From: Girardinichthys multiradiatus
Taxonomy: Eukaryota; Chordata; Actinopteri; Cyprinodontiformes; Goodeidae
DNA length: 64,000 nt
Direction of reading: 5' to 3'
Assembly (NCBI RefSeq): GCF_021462225.1
Contig: NC_061816.1
Span: 2,701,731-2,765,730, forward strand
Below, one piece after another: positions 31,900-43,234 of the stretch. A program made the position numbers and the translations under genes. The notes below the pieces were generated by a model. The model was not told the origin of the DNA. It was given only the letters and a program-made list of their open reading frames with translations, and did no database searches. Position 1 is the stretch's first letter. Every line of letters starts with the position of its first letter.

Positions 31900-32410
31900 C
31901 ACCATTCAGCCTAGGGTTTTAACAGATTTAAATGAGTGTTTTATTGCACATAGGTTGGTTTTATGGATTACAGACTTTTTAACAGGTAGTGTCCAGCAGG
32001 TTCAACACTCTCTGACAAAACAATTACCAGCACAAGCTCTCCTCAGGGTTTTGTTTTATCTTCATTGTTATTCACCTTGTACACAAACTCCTGCAGAAGT
32101 ACTTTCCCTAATAGACATTTAATTAAATATGCTGACAACATGGTCCTTTTAGACCACAAAGGAGAGGAGCATGGACCAGTTCTTGCCTTTTCACTAATTG
32201 GTGCAAAAAATCCAAGTTGCTATTGACTTCAGGAAGCTTCAGTCATTCTCCCCAACCATCATCAATGGAGATCAAATTGAGACTAATACTAGAAGTTCCT
32301 GGGCATGGTTCTGGACTGCCATCGAAGGTGGGACTCATGGGCTGACAGGGCAACTTAACACCCTTAGAATGTCCTTGACTTCTGTTCATCAGAACAGTCC
32401 ACTTAAGAGG
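31900..32410 (+). mobile_element. Rex1-like RT fragment, paralogue of 1610-2110
   Basis: Collinear with the fragment behind ZNF-A. The catalytic box has changed from YADD to YADN (TATGCTGACAAC). It ends where ZNF-A has the LINE insertion, so this copy shows the empty site. Confidence 0.6.
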
Positions 32411-34215
32411 CAGTGTCTCGTTAAAGAAAATTAGTTTAGGATAAAACAACCTAAATATTGTTAATTTCATTGTGTTTAGCTTTTGTTTGTGGTGGTATGA
32501 GGCTACCTGGTGAAGCTAATCTGAACAGGCCTCTAAGCTTTAAGGCTAGTTTTATTTGTTCTGTGTTTTAAAGTTGAAACAAACGTTATTTCAATGAGAT
32601 GTTTTAAACAGTGATGGTCCAATAATGGGATTTTGCTCCATTTTATCTGTGTTTTTGTTTAATTGCTTTGAACTAACCTGCTAAAAATGTGTTCCAGTAC
32701 TGTTTAAAACATGCTAAAGGTTGTCTTTGCTAGCGGCTAACAAGCTAATAGCCTTGCTTATAAACATGGTATACAGCTTTGTTTACAACAGAGCTTGTCT
32801 CATTCGCTCCGTAATCGTTGGATAACGCACCATCAATGTTTGTGTACACATTAATATTGGTATTGTATGGTATTTAAAATAACGTATACAATTATTGAAT
32901 AAGGTATTTTCTTTGTCTTAGCAGCTGGTGACCTAGATGTGAATCACCACATCTCTGTATCCGTCCATTGGCGGTTCGCCTCCTGGCGTCTTCAAATAAA
33001 GTTTCTCACTTCCATTTTAAGTGGTAATAACTCTGTTCAACCATGTGCTGAAGAATAATTACATACCATTGAAAATCAATTGTCCCAAAAGGTTATAGAT
33101 TTCTAATTTGGGAAATTATTCTTTTGAAAATTATTTTATTAAAATAATGTATTACTTACCTTTTGTTTTGTGTAGTGACTGGTTGTTTGAACATATACCA
33201 GTTGTTGCCCTTAATTACTTTTAAAACTAATTTGACCTCATTTCCAGATTCCTCAAAATAAATCCTGGTTCTTAAACCTAAATATCAACACTGAACTATG
33301 ACATCATTGCATCAATTTTATTGGTCCCCTTTTATCTTTTATGTGTATATAGTTTCATTAGTTTCTGTATTCCTTTATTTTGTTTGGTAGTTTTAGTTGA
33401 ATGGTTGTAGTCTAGTATTTTTAATTGACATATTTTAACTTAGTTGTTTTTTTTGTGTTAAATTATTACATTTTGAAGAGAAGGTGCGGTGAATTGATTC
33501 CATATGTATGCAGAGTTTGCTGTTCAGTAATGCCAGTGCTCGAATCACTCTTTCATCTATTGTTCTAATATCACCACCATATTCAGCTGGTATTCACAGG
33601 ACAATACTTGAAAGGCTGGTTATTTAATTAAATATAAAATAACATCAGCATATTATTGCACATTTGTTAACCATGCAGTTATATCAAAACATTCTGTTAA
33701 CTTTAGCTGTAATACATTTTATATAATCAGTGTCTGTTTACAGCAATCTGTGATGAAACATGGAGTAAATCCTTTATTCAATGTAATATTTGACCCGTTT
33801 ACTCCATTTAATTTATGTTGCTGCTCTGTGTTGGATGTCTTTCAGACTTGTTTTATGATCATCTGTGAATATTCCAAGCTTTCCTCAGTAAAGATTATAA
33901 TACAGTTTTAAAGTGAAAGTGTATTGTTCAAAACGCAGAAGCTGTCTTTTCTCTTCTTTTGCCTCAGAAGCAACAAAACACCGAACTCCACTTTGACAAA
34001 CCTCTTTAAAACTTTTAAAGTTGCACCTCTACATGGAGTTTGTATTAAGTCTATAAACGTCCCACATGGCAGATGTGGCACGATTATTGGTTATAGTTTA
34101 TTTATTCTCTTTTTACCCTACCTGCTTCATTAATGACAAAGCTTTGTCATGAAGTTGTACGTTTTCATTAATAATAAGTAAAGACCGTTGGTTAGCAGCT
34201 GAAAAAAATCACTAC
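32411..34215 (+). repeat. ZNF-B 3' flank, paralogous to 4734-6155
   Basis: AT-rich non-coding DNA matching the A flank up to CTGAAAAAAATCACT at about 34215. It includes a B-only block at 32625-33003. No gene is visible. Confidence 0.75.
32625..33003 (+). other. Block present in the B flank and absent from A
   Basis: About 380 bp with no match in the A flank. Near its end it has a pyrimidine-rich stretch and CTTAGCAG (about 32915-32925), then roughly 70 bp and AATAAAG. That is the layout of a 3'-terminal exon with a poly(A) signal. It could equally be sequence lost from A. No frame is recognisable. Confidence 0.45.
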
Positions 34216-34309
34216 CATATTTTTCAGTTTTTTAACTTTTTGTCCTATTTTTTACTTTAATTATGGTTGTTTTATATTTTACTTAGCAAATAAGTCCTAC
34301 TTTAAAATT

Positions 34310-37257
34310 CAATTCAGTTTTATTTATATAGCACCAATTCACAACAAATGTCTCAAGGCACTTCACAAAAGTCAGGTACCTACATTCCAATTAAAACTCC
34401 CTTTTAACAGGAAGAAACCTCCAGCAGAACCAGAACCAGGCTCAGTGTGAGCAGCCATCTGCCACGACCGACTGAGGGTTTGAGAGAACAGAGCAGAGAC
34501 ACAAAGAGAACAAAGAAGCACTGACCCAGGAGTACTTTCTATGGGAAGGAAAAATAAATGTTAATGGATGTAGCTCCTTTAGTTGTTTCACCCAGAAAGA
34601 AAGAACAGATAAACTCTGAGCCAGTTTTCAAGGTTAGAGTCTGAAAGAGAGCACATAGAGTTAGTTACAGTAAAAGCTCAGCCAATCGCCATGTCTAGGA
34701 AAGAGAAAGGGTTAAACACTGAAAGATGGGGCTATGTGGATCATCTGTAGAGGGTAAGCATTAGGTTGTTGCCAGCAGAAGCTCGGACGATTCCCCTCTC
34801 CAGAAAGGTGTCACAGGCAGACACAGAGTCAGACCAGGTGTAGCTTCTAGGAAGAGAAAAGAGAGAGAACAAAATTAAAAGCTGAAATAACAGCAAATAA
34901 TGCAAAATTGGAGAGTAGTGTGAGAATGTAGCGAAGAGGGTGAAAGTGGTCATTATGTCCTCCAGCAGCCTAAGCCTATAGCATCATAACTACACAGAAA
35001 GTTAAATTATTAAAATTATAAATTATTCAGTTAAACGGCGCTTATTTTCAACAATGTCGTTTCAAAGCACCTCACAAAGGGTCCCACTGATGGTCATTGT
35101 TATACTAAAAACCACAAGGATTGGGATACCACTCTCTGTCAGACTAATTATAATCATTGGAAAAGAGAAGGGGTCATACAGATAGCAGAAATGGAGGGTG
35201 TGTTTGGATCTCAACCATAACTGAGCCGGTTTTGGCTAAACCTGACTCCCCCTTACTCCATCCAACAGGGAGGGAGGAAGGCTCCCTCCCCGATATACTA
35301 AGCCACTCTAACTATAAGCTTTATCAAAAAGGAAAGTTTTAAGCCTAGCCTTAAAAGTAGACAGGGTGTCTGCCTCACGGATTAAAACTGGGAGCTGGTT
35401 CCAGAGGAGAGGAGCCTGATAACTAAAGGATCTGTCTCCCATTCTACTTCTAAAGACTCTAGGAACCACCAGCAGACCTGTACTCTGAGAACAAAGTGCT
35501 CTGTCAGGAACATATGGAACAATCAGATATCTGATGTATGATGGAGCTAGATCCTTAAGGGCTTTATATGTGAGGAGGAGAATTTTAAATTCTATTCTGG
35601 ATTTAACAGGGAGCCAATGAAGGGAAGCTAAAGTAGGAGAAATATGATCTCTCTTTTTAATTTTCATCAGAACTCTTGCTGCAGCATTTTGAATCAGCTG
35701 AAGGCTTTTAACTGCATTTTGTGGACATCCTGATAGTAAAGAATTACAATAGTCCAGCCTTGAAGTAACAAATGTATGGACTAGTTTTTCAACGTCACTC
35801 CTGGTCAGGATATTTCTAATTTTGGCAATGTTCCGGAGGTGAAAGAAGGAAATCCTAGAAACCTGTTTAATATAGGATTTAAATGACATGTCCTGGTCAA
35901 AAATAACACCACGGTTTTTTACTTTATTATCAGAGGTCAATTTAATGCCATCCAGGTGAAGTCATTGACTAAGCAGTTTCTTTTTTAAAGACTCCGGTCC
36001 AAAGACGACAACTTCTGTCTTGTCTGAATTTAGAAGCAAAAAATTTAAAGTCATCCAAGTTTTTATATCTTCAAGACATGCTTGTAGTCTATCTAACTGG
36101 TTGGGTTCATCAGGATTTATGGATAAGTAAAGCTGAGTATCATCAGCGTAACAGTGAAAATTTATCCTATGCTGCCTGATAATCTGACCTATTTGAAGCA
36201 TATATATAGTAAAGAGAATTGGCCCAAGTACTGAACCCTGTGGTACTCCACAATTAACCCTGGAGTTTAAATATGATTTATCATTTACATGAACAAACTG
36301 GAATCTGTCAGACAGATAAGATTTAAACCAGCCTAGCGCTGTTCCCCTGATCCCTACAGCATATTCCAGCCTTTTTAAGAGAATATTATGGTCGACTGGA
36401 TCAAATGCAGCACTGAGATCTAACAGAACCAGAACAGACACAAGTCCATTATCTGAGGCCATAAGAATATCATTAGTGACTTTCAGCAGAGCTGTTTCAG
36501 TGCTATGATGAGCTCTGAAACCTGACTGAAACTCTTCAAACAGGTCATTGCTGTGTAAATGCTCACACATTTGATTAGCAACTATTTTCTCGAGAATTTC
36601 AGATAAGAATGGAAGATTGGATATAGGTCTGTAATTTTTCAAGTCATCTCGATCAATCGAAGGTTTCTTAAGTAAAGGTTTAATTACAGCTAACTTAAAA
36701 GCCTGTGGTTCTGATCCATTTACTAAAGATAGATTAATCATATCTAAAATGGGGCTGGTAATCAGAGGGAAACTTCCTTAAATAATTTGGTTGGGATTGG
36801 GTCTAACAAACAAGTTGAAGGTTTAGATGAAGCTAATATTTCTGAAACTCAGGAAGCTTCACAGGATCAAAACAGTCCAATCACAGATCAGGTTCTACAG
36901 TTATTTCCAGTGTTGTCTCACTTGTTGAGGATGAAGTAATCAGCTTCGGGAGTATGTCAAAGATTTTATTTTTAATAGAATCAATTTTATTTAAGAAGAA
37001 TCCCATAAAGTCATGACTGCTGAGAGCTAAGGGAATGGATGGCTCAACAGAGCTATGACTGTGTGTAAGCTTAGCGACTGTACTAAAGAGAAACCTAGGA
37101 TTATTCTTGTTCTCTTCTATTAATGATGAGAAATAAGCTATTCTGGCTTAGCGAAGTGTCTTTTTATACAACAGTAGGCTATTTTTCCAGATTAAGTAGG
37201 AATCCTCTAGGTGTGTAGAGCACCATTTTCTCTCCAATTTCTCTCCAATGCCATATA
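34310..37257 (-). mobile_element. L2 LINE, 3' part including reverse transcriptase
   Basis: The 3' terminus is at about 34310 (plus strand AATTCAATTCAGTTTTATTTATATAGCACC, the L2 tail in reverse). Then come a long 3' region (to about 35300), the RT gene (35308-36741) and the endonuclease-RT linker to 37257. There a Tc1-like transposon is inserted at a TA, and the element resumes at 38866-39060. Together they make one of the longest LINEs in the window. Confidence 0.9.
35308..36741 (-). pseudogene. L2 reverse transcriptase with one in-frame stop
   Basis: A single frame runs from about 36741 to 35308, interrupted only by TGA at 35964-35962. Motifs include KNYRPISNLPFLSEILEKIV, GFRAHHSTETALL, VLLDLSAAFDPVDH, GVPQGSVLGPILF, the catalytic CYADDTQLY, and downstream SRLDYCNSLLSG and RVLMKIKKRDHISP, characteristic of L2-type elements. 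All catalytic motifs are intact. The element is silent because of the TGA and the Tc1 insertion further upstream. Confidence 0.9.
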
Positions 37258-38863
37258 CAGGTCCTTCTCAAAATATTAGCATATTGTGATAAAGTTCATT
37301 ATTTTCCATAATGTCATGATAAAAATTTAACATTCATGTATTTTAGATTCATTGCACACTAACTGAAATATTTCAGGTCTTTTATTGTCTTAATACGGAT
37401 GATTTTGGTATACAGCTCATGAAAACCCAAAATTCCTATCTCACAAAATTAGCATATCATTAAAAGGGTCTCTAAACGAGCTATGAACCTAATCATCTGA
37501 ATCAACGAGTTAACTCTAAACACCTGCAAAAGATTCCTGAGGCCTTTAAAACTCCCAGCCTGGTTCATCACTCAAAACCCCAATCATGGGTAAGACTGCC
37601 GACCTGACTGCTGTCCAGAAGGCCACTATTGACACCCTCACGCAAGAGGGTAAGACACAGAAAGAAATTTCTGAACGAATAGGCTGTTCCCAGAGTGCTG
37701 TATCAAGGTACCTCAGTGGGAAGTCTGTGGGAAGGAAAAAGTGTGGCAGAAAACGCTGCACAACGAGAAGAGGTGACCGGACCCTGAGGAAGATTGTGGA
37801 GAAGGGCCGATTCCAGACCTTGGGGGACCTGCGGAAGCAGTGGACTGAGTCTGGAGTAGAAACATCCAGAGCCACCGTGCACAGGCGTGTGCAGGAAATG
37901 GGCTACAAGTGCCGCATTCCCCAGGTCAAGCCACTTTTGAACCAGAAACAGCGGCAGAAGCGCCTGACCTGGGTTACAGAGAAGCAGCACTGGACTGTTG
38001 CTCAATGGTCCAAAGTACTTTTTTCAGATGAAAGCAAATTCTGCATGTCATTCGGAAATCAATGTGCCAGAGTCTAGAGGAAGACTGGGGAGAAGGAAAT
38101 GCCAAAATGCCAGAAGTCCAGTGTCAAGTACCCACAGTCAGTGATGGTCTGGGGTGCCGTGTCAGCTGCTGGTGTTTGTCCACTGTGTTTTATCAAGGGC
38201 AGGGTCAATGCAGCTAGCTATCAGGAGATTTTGGAGCACTTCATGCTTCCATCTACTGAAAAGCTTTATGGAGATGAAGATTTCATTTTTCAGCACGACC
38301 TGGCACCTGCTCACAGTGCTAAAACCACTGGTAAATGGTTTACTGACCATGGTATCACTGTGCTCAATTGGCCTGCCAACTCTCTTGACCTGAACCCCAT
38401 AGAGAATCTGTGGGATATTGTGAAGAGAACGTTGAGAGACTCAAGACCCAACACTCTGGATGAGCTAAAGGCCGCTATCGAAGCATCCTGGGCCTCCATA
38501 AGACCTCAGCAGTGCCACAGGCTGATTGCCTCCATGCCACACCGCATTGAAGCAGTCATTTCTTCAAAAGGATTCCCGACCAAGTATTGAGTGCATAACT
38601 GTACATGATTATTTGAAGGTTGACGTTTTTTGTATTAAAAACACTTTTCTTTTTTTTGGTCAGATGAAATATGCTAATTTTGTGAGATAGGAATTTTGGG
38701 TTTTCATGAGCTGTATCATCATCCGTATTAAGACAATAAAAGACCTGAAATATTTCAGTTAGTGTGCAATGAATCTAAAATATATGAATGTTAAATTTTC
38801 ATCATGACATTATGGAAAATAATGAACTTTATCACAATATGCTAATATTTTGAGAAGGACCTG
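37258..38863 (+). mobile_element. Nearly complete Tc1-like transposon with long TIRs
   Basis: CAGGTCCTTCTC...GAGAAGGACCTG termini with TA at 37256-37257 and 38864-38865 and about 200-bp inverted repeats. 1606 bp in total. The right TIR lacks about 9 bp relative to the others of this family (GAGCTGTATCATCATCC). It sits within the L2 LINE, so it is younger than that LINE. Derived copies are at 3509-3847 and 7188-7622. Confidence 0.95.
37586..38590 (+). pseudogene. Tc1-like transposase with a single in-frame stop
   Basis: The 334-residue frame runs from MGKTADLTAVQKATIDTL to GFPTKY, broken only by TAG at 38075-38077 (CARV*RK). It has paired-type helix-turn-helix domains (SERIGCSQSAVSRYLSGKS; RATVHRRVQEMGYKCR) and a DD34E catalytic triad: the first D in LFSDESKF, the second in FQHDLAPAHS, then 34 residues to E in NPIENLW. 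It catalyses cut-and-paste transposition into TA sites. Here it is inactivated by one codon; the length is normal for Tc1 proteins. Confidence 0.93.
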
Positions 38864-38865
38864 TA

Positions 38866-39060
38866 TCAACACAAGGTCCAGAGAATGAAGACAAAGGTGG
38901 TTAGGTTTGTTAATGTTTTGAGCAAAGCCAATTGAGTCTAAGATAGCATTAAAGGCAATATTTAGGTTATCACATTCAGTGTCAACATGAATGTTAAAAT
39001 CCCCCACTATAATAACTGTATCTGTATTTAACACTAAATCAGATAAAAGGTCTGAAAATG
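38866..39060 (-). mobile_element. L2 endonuclease remnant, continuation of 34310-37257
   Basis: The minus-strand frame reads DTVIIVGDFNIHVDTECDN and INKPNHLCLHSLDLVL, the APE endonuclease core with GDFN. It is separated from the rest of the L2 by the Tc1-like insertion. The remainder of the endonuclease and 5' end are missing. Confidence 0.85.
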
Positions 39061-39735
39061 GTCAAATAAATTGTTTTAATGTTTCCTGACTCCTTTATTA
39101 ATTAGTCTTACTGCAGTATCTTTGTGTTTATGTCTTGGTTTTAAAAGGAGCTATAAAAGCAAGGTTGAATTGAATTAAGCTGAAGATCAATAAATTGTAT
39201 ATGAATTAATGTTTTAAGGAACTTTTACTTTTCTGGGCTGCGGTTGGGTGGATGAGGCGGTGCAGCATGTCTTGTGCCTCCACTTGTGAAAATAAATCTG
39301 TTGGGCTTCTTGTTGCGCAACAATTAATATCACAGTGAAGTGGTGTTTAGACTTCTAAATATCTATTTAATTCCATATGGATTCTATTAAGTAGATCTTC
39401 AGCTCCTTTTTTCAATGATTCACTTTAAGCAGATAATATAGAAGCAAATAAGATATGTCCACCCTGTTATTTTCCCCCTTCTTACCATGTGTTGAATAAT
39501 GGAAAAAGTTTTTTCTAAATAATGATGAAATAACTGCAAAACATTATTCCCTCTTTAAAATATCCAATAGTTCCACCTTCTTTTCTATATACAATCTGAC
39601 TCTGAATATATTTAATCTTCCAACTAAAAGTATCTGACAGCAGTTTTCTCGTAAAGAAATTACAGGATTTTTAACCGATGAAAATAGTTAGTTTAATTTG
39701 TTTCTAGAATTGCACCGCTCAAGGTGGCAGCAGGT
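39061..39735. other. Stretch without recognised features
   Basis: AT-rich. A GGAGCTATAAAAGCAAGGTTGAATTGAATT segment near 39150 resembles an L2-type tail but is too short to be certain. No gene is seen. Confidence 0.4.
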
Positions 39736-39739
39736 TGGA

Positions 39740-40095
39740 GTAGCTCTGTTACTTTTCATTCTGATTGATTGTTTTTTAGGGAACTCTTCCTTTTGTGGTG
39801 GATACAGTTTATTTTTGTTTTGGGCGACTGTCCTGTCCGGTGTCCTAGGCTTATAGCTTGTAGGATTTTTCCTAATACTTTTCTACTTTTGGACATTTGT
39901 TATGATGCATTGCCATGGCAATGAGGTTTTTTCTTACAACCAGGAGCAGCTGATTAATATCTCAAAAGCTCAAATAATACTTCAACTACAACACCAAATC
40001 CCTGATGAGTTAAAAAGGAGAAGCCGTGGATGCAGAGCAGGAGCTAAGAGAAGAGAGAGAAGGAAGAAGTTCAAACCATCTCTTCTGTCGATTAT
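39740..40095 (+). mobile_element. LINE ORF N-terminal fragment
   Basis: The frame from 39902 encodes NQEQLINISKAQI, then RRSRGCRAGAKRRERRKKFKP, the arginine-rich start that precedes the endonuclease in several fish LINEs. It is cut at about 40095 and joined to a piece of another LINE. Confidence 0.55.
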
Positions 40096-40361
40096 GACAG
40101 TTGAGGTGGCTCGGGAATCTATACTGGATGCCTCCCGGATGCCTTCCTCGGGAGGTGTTCTAGGCACGTCCCACCGTGAGGAGGCCCAGGGGATGGCCCA
40201 GGACACGCTGGAGGGACTATGTCTCTCGGCTGGCCTGGGAACGCCTTGGGCTCCCCCCGGAGGAGCTGGAAGAGGTGTCTGGGGAAGGGGACGTCTGGGC
40301 GTCTCTGCTGAGTCTGCTGCCCCCGCGACCCGGTCCCGGATAAAGCGGAAGAGTACGAATA
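40096..40361 (+). mobile_element. APE-type LINE 3' terminal fragment
   Basis: The plus strand carries the C-terminal coding end (GMAQDTLEGLCLSAGLGTPW frame; the related copies read RTRWRDYVSRLAWERLG in another frame) and the GGATAAGCGGAAGA tail. It is the same family as 2121-4733, in the opposite orientation. Its 3' end abuts the first base of unit-2 homology. Confidence 0.75.
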
Positions 40362-41024
40362 TTTGTTCAAATCTGACACAGATTAAACTCAAACTTTTCC
40401 TCCAGTGATGTAAAGATGCTGATATAACCCACAGCTCTGTGAACCTCATCATTCTCTGTGTTGCTCAGAAATCAAAAAGGTTTGGAAGGATATATTTCCT
40501 GATTTATCCTGGAGAAGGTGGGTAATGTTTGTTTTTCTGATATTTTAACATTTTATGTATTTACCTGACTTTTGTGAAGTGCCTTGAGACAACATGTGTT
40601 GTGAATTGGCGCTATATAAATAAACTGAATTGAATTTAATTAATGTCCCTAAATATGATCAAAACATGTGAGAATTGATCACTAATCCATTATTATTTTA
40701 CACAAATGCACAATTTCTATACTAAAATCCCCCTTTATTGCAGTCTACAAGGATTCTGACCTAAATGTAAATGATATCCAAACTTGTTGGAACAAGAAGG
40801 CAGGTAGAACTAGAAATATTTGTGTTTCCTTGGAAGTTTGTTCTAATGTTCAAATGTTTTTCATTCTTTGGGGCCTCCTGGCTCATTGCTCGACGTTTTA
40901 ATTGTTACCTTGTCTCAACACATTTCATCCGTATTTTGAAATATTCACTTTGAAACATCGTGTTTGTCAACAACTGTATAAACACACATGAAACAGTAAT
41001 ACATAATAACAACAATACATTTAT
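40362..41024 (+). repeat. Upstream part of 5' gene unit 2, paralogous to 14530-15199
   Basis: Matches unit 1 almost base for base, including the shared LINE/SINE-type tail at 40560-40645 (GTGCCTTGAGACAACATGTG, CTATATAAATAAACTGAATTG). Confidence 0.8.
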
Positions 41025-41115
41025 TTCCGGTTCCGCTGGCCCCGCCCCCTCTTCCCAAACACGCGGATCTCTTCCGGGTTCTTCATCCTTTGTTCCCTGT
41101 TCGTCAGCAGCCCAG
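41025..41115 (+). promoter_or_regulatory. GC-box/ETS-like TATA-less promoter, unit 2
   Basis: Same elements as unit 1: ATTTCCGGTTCC, a CCCCGCCCCC box at about 41040-41049, and CTTCCGGG near 41070. Conservation of these CpG-containing motifs across both units supports function. The start of transcription is not known. Confidence 0.55.
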
Positions 41116-41164
41116 AAGCGGGAGTGTTGATAAAGCTGTAAGAGAGCTGCAGCAGCAGCAGTTG

Positions 41165-41303
41165 ATGAACTCTGGAAAGAAGTCCAGCAGCTTGAGGAAC
41201 ATCTGGTCAAAGAAACTGGAGGGAAGCAGGAGCTCAAACAGCGGCAGGACGCAGCAGAGGAAGAGACACCAGATGATGGATGATGTTTTCCAGCCCAGAT
41301 TAG
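41165..41303 (+). CDS. ZNF unit 2, first coding exon
   Basis: The exon appears identical in encoded residues to 15344-15482: MNSGKKSSSL... to DVFQPRL, with the same GTTTGG donor at 41304. Preservation of this frame in both units, against flanks that carry small differences, supports the exon call. It splices in phase 1 to 42732. Confidence 0.55.
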
Positions 41304-41692
41304 GTTTGGATGTTTCCTTCTTCATGCCAACTGTGTGGATGGTAGTTAAAGTTTAGGAGCCGTTTTCAGTCTGCTGGTGGATTATTCCTCTGAATTAGAA
41401 CTCGTTGTTAGGATAGTGAAACATCAGCAGGAGCTTCTGGAGCCCAGCTCAGAAATATTAGAGTTTGAAACGACAGAGGATCATCTAACTGCGGTGAAGT
41501 GAGCCGACGATCGCTGACGGTAGAAATCAGATGCGTCCATCCATGGTGTATTACGGTAGAGGAGCGGTATGGGAGCCGCTGGAAGCACAAAGATCTGTTT
41601 GTTGGGAATGATTACAGCTGCAGGAGTTTTGGACAAACATCTCATGTTGTTTTAGTTTCAATGTTTGAGGAAGATGTTTAATGCTACTTATA

Positions 41693-42408
41693 TGATAAGT
41701 AAAATATAGTTGATCAATAAATGAATAAAGTTAAAGCACATATATTAAAATAATGTTATATTATGACACAGTCATTTATCTAGTCACCTAAAATTAATTA
41801 ATACCTACAAAGATAATTTGTAGGTGTCTATTTTTTCCATCTTCTAAGTAGTGCTGGTGTTTGGGTTGTGGTCAAGGTAGACTCCTGAACTTTGCAGACG
41901 ACGTCAGCGGCCTGATCTGGGATGGCAGGCTGATACATCTAGGGTAAAGACAGTGGAGATGACGGTGGACTTCCAGAGATAAAAACAAAATGTAGAACAA
42001 GAAACGCTCTTTGGATTGTAAAGGTTATAGGCCCCTGATTTAAGGGGACGGCCATGTTTTAGATAAAACATCTCACTGAATATGAAGTTCAATAAAATAA
42101 CCAGAAACTGTTCTGTAATCTTCTTGTTGCTGATGTAGAGAGAGCTCCTTCAGTGCATATTAAACTATCATTTGTACGTCAAATATTCTGAACATAAAGC
42201 CACAAGCATGGAGTAACACGTGTTCCCATCATCGAATAATAACGCTCACTGATATAAAAGTGATACTTAATAATTAAAGCTACAACTAATCATAGAATAG
42301 AATAGATCTCATGGGTTCTGATGGATTTCCCTCAGAAACTGTCCACTAATGCCGCCTGATGCATATTTCACACATTGAAGGATTGTTTAAGGAACAACTA
42401 GTTGTTGG
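41693..42408 (+). repeat. Single intronic copy of the segment duplicated in unit 1
   Basis: Matches 16461-17174 more closely than 15868-16460. Unit 2 thus keeps the unduplicated arrangement. Confidence 0.75.
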
Positions 42409-42731
42409 TTTATGATAAGTTATGTCTCCTTTTTCTTATCACTGCACTAAATGACTAAATGTGTTTATTTCTGGTCTCTGTGCTGTATTCATATGAACAA
42501 TCTCTACTTCACAAACCATCTGCTTCACAGCAAAACTCAGGCAATTATGTTTTATATAATAGTGATTTAATTCAGGGGTTAAATATGAGATTCTGCACAT
42601 GACCTAAACTGTCAGTTCTTGAGGTTCAGTTTTCTCTAAACTGCTGATCAGATGTTTTTCTCTAATGTGAATCTTTACCAGCTTAGAAACATGAAGTTAA
42701 AGTTGTTCATAATGCATGTAATGTGTTTCAG

Positions 42732-42917
42732 TGCTGCCAGCAGATGTTAAAGAAGAGGCTCCTGAAGAACAGAGTCCTGATGTGGATCAGCAGGAGCCAG
42801 AGCCCCTCCAGATAAAGGAGGAACAGGAGGAACTCTGGACCAGTCAGGAAGGAGAGCAGCTCACTGTGAAGGAGGAGACTGATACCAGGTTTCCATTAAC
42901 TGCAGCTCCTATCAAGA
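42732..42917 (+). CDS. ZNF unit 2, second coding exon
   Basis: Acceptor GTGTTTCAG, donor GTAAGG at 42918. 186 bp, same as unit 1, differing by one visible residue (EEQEELWTS versus EEQEDLWTS). It encodes VKEE, IKEE and VKEE SUMO-consensus-like sites. No matching third exon lies directly downstream. The nearest array exon is ZNF-C, 6.8 kb away, which already has its own fused version of this exon. Confidence 0.65.
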
Positions 42918-43035
42918 GTAAGGATTTGTTTGTGTGTGTGTCTCCTGTCTGGCAGCTAACAGTCTGGTGCATCTGGTTGTCTTTTATGATCTAAAGTAGA
43001 TTTGCTTCACAAAAAGGAGGAAGAAATTAGACGTT

Positions 43036-43234
43036 TCTCTAGTTTCAGAGTTGAAAGCTAGCTTAAAGCTTTGTTTCTGTCGTCACTGTAGCTGAATAAG
43101 TAACCGATATTCCCAGATAACAGACTCAAGTGAAAGTGGGGAGTTCTGTGGGGGTGGGGGGGTCGTCTGCTGCTCTCAATTGTTCTAGTTTAATTAATAT
43201 AAAATATTAATAAAATATTTTACATTAATAGACC
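43036..43234. other. No gene; short G-rich run
   Basis: Sequence after the end of unit-2 homology. It includes GTGGGGGTGGGGGGG at about 43148-43165, which could form a G-quadruplex on the plus strand. Confidence 0.5.
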
